A DNA stretch of 5,820 bases from assembly GCA_022565655.1 (NCBI GenBank), contig JAIUMG010000213.1, positions 1-5,820 on the forward strand. The letters are read 5' to 3'. The notes under the pieces are model-generated. The model had not been told where the DNA came from and did no database searches. It worked only from the letters and a program-made list of their open reading frames with translations. The stretch's first letter is position 1; every line of letters begins with the position of its first letter. Source of the DNA: Alkalimonas sp. GTDB lineage: Bacteria > Pseudomonadota > Gammaproteobacteria > Enterobacterales > Alteromonadaceae. Below, piece after piece: positions 5,142 through 5,820 of the stretch. The translations under genes were made by a program, and so were the position numbers.

Positions 5142-5820
5142 ATGAGAGCATTTTTGCAGGGGGTTGTGCTTTCCGGCTGCTTATTTTTCATTCACTTGCC
5201 AGCAGCGGCGAGCTGCCTGGGCAGCGAAGATGCCGAGATAGAAACTCTGGCCAAGGACATTGGCCGCCAGCCCTACCAGGCTTTGCAAGCGATCGAGCAA
5301 GCGTTAAACCCGGAGCGCGGCCTGACCGTCGAGCGTCGTGCCTGGCTTGAAGCCGCCCGTGCCCAGGCCAACCGGATGCTTGGCCTGGAACAAACTCAGC
5401 TACCACAAGCTTTAGAGGATGCCACATCGCTGCCAATAGACCATCCCGCGCGGTTGCATTTACACATTTTCAGCTTGTTTGGTGCTGATCTGTCTCCGTC
5501 TACCCGTCAGATGTTCGATGCTATAGAGCAACAAATTGCCCAGTACCCCGCTAACCAGCCCGTCGCCTTGTGCCTGAATATACGTCTTGCCTCTTTGATG
5601 GCCTATTATAACGCTCTGAATGGTGAGAGCTTTGAGCTTGCTGCTAAGGCATACCGCGATGCTGATACTGACCAGCTCGCTTGGATGCGTGCCGAGGCAG
5701 CTTCAGTGCTGAGCCAGGTGGCTCTTCGAACCGATAGTAGCTATGCAAGGACGCTCCGGGAGGAATCGTTGCGCTACTTTGAGTCACAGGCAATGCATGA
5801 CATGGCCGCCAACGAATTGT
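5142..5820 (+). CDS. Exported TPR-like helical repeat protein, probable sensor N-terminus (partial)
   Basis: The frame is open for 226 codons from the ATG at 5142 to the window edge. GGAGG (5133-5137) lies four bases upstream, and an in-frame stop at 5109 limits any extension. Residues 1-24 are a signal peptide (MRAFLQGVVLSGCLFF, then AAAS before Cys25). AASC is not a standard lipobox, so type I cleavage is more likely than lipidation. The rest is almost entirely alpha-helical with TPR-like spacing of small and aromatic residues, for example PYQALQAIEQALN (44-56), ERRAWLEAARAQANRMLG (64-81) and SYARTLREESLRYFESQAMHDMAANEL (200-226). In many aquatic gammaproteobacteria such exported helical domains precede a membrane helix and a GGDEF or histidine-kinase domain; that is possible here but unseen. 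The first third is visibly richer in G+C than the neighbouring genes. Confidence 0.75.
   Translation, partial: MRAFLQGVVLSGCLFFIHLPAAASCLGSEDAEIETLAKDIGRQPYQALQAIEQALNPERGLTVERRAWLEAARAQANRMLGLEQTQLPQALEDATSLPIDHPARLHLHIFSLFGADLSPSTRQMFDAIEQQIAQYPANQPVALCLNIRLASLMAYYNALNGESFELAAKAYRDADTDQLAWMRAEAASVLSQVALRTDSSYARTLREESLRYFESQAMHDMAANEL

Noticed and set aside
5132..5350. Continuation of the DUF2200 frame as a real 110-codon gene
   Set aside because: After WLTGFDTKE the translation loses family similarity and overlaps out of frame the well-supported exported protein that has its own GGAGG and signal peptide.

Overview
The window looks like chromosomal DNA of a free-living, probably aquatic, gammaproteobacterium. 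It has moderate GC content. It carries an outer-membrane MipA/OmpV barrel, several Sec-exported proteins of a Gram-negative envelope, and a DUF4019 protein of a type common in Proteobacteria. The genus cannot be named from the sequence alone.

Layout from left to right. Positions 1-1450 (minus strand) hold most of a secreted serine alpha/beta hydrolase of the S33/TAP-like peptidase type; its C-terminus lies beyond the left edge. A 289-bp divergent intergenic region follows, with a long inverted repeat (1494-1534) and a 15-bp perfect tandem repeat next to a hairpin (1557-1602). Positions 1740-2135 (+) encode a small exported DUF4019 protein, with a possible terminator behind it. Positions 2329-3156 (+) encode a MipA/OmpV-family outer-membrane protein. 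A structured non-coding stretch then ends in a clear rho-independent terminator (3368-3393). Positions 3532-4844 (+) form a two-gene operon with an ATGA overlap: a PadR-type repressor, then a four-helix membrane protein with an N-terminal HAAS-like domain and a C-terminal soluble domain that may be PH-like. The promoter region of this operon carries TTACA/TGTAA dyads that could be the PadR operator. Positions 4845-5141 are mostly non-coding but contain a 38-codon fragment that closely resembles the N-terminal part of DUF2200 proteins, probably a gene remnant. Positions 5142-5820 (+) hold the start of an exported protein rich in TPR-like helices that runs off the right edge.

The genes do not form one pathway. 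The only tight functional unit is the PadR-HAAS operon, in which a cytoplasmic repressor and a membrane partner are made together and probably regulate their own expression. The other genes are single transcription units for envelope or periplasmic proteins. The DUF2200 fragment and the repeats between genes suggest a moderately rearranged accessory stretch. No CRISPR array, integrase, transposase, tRNA or rRNA gene was found, and no clearly new multi-gene system. The items most worth a second look are the PadR/HAAS module with its candidate operator, the DUF2200 remnant, and the intergenic inverted repeats.
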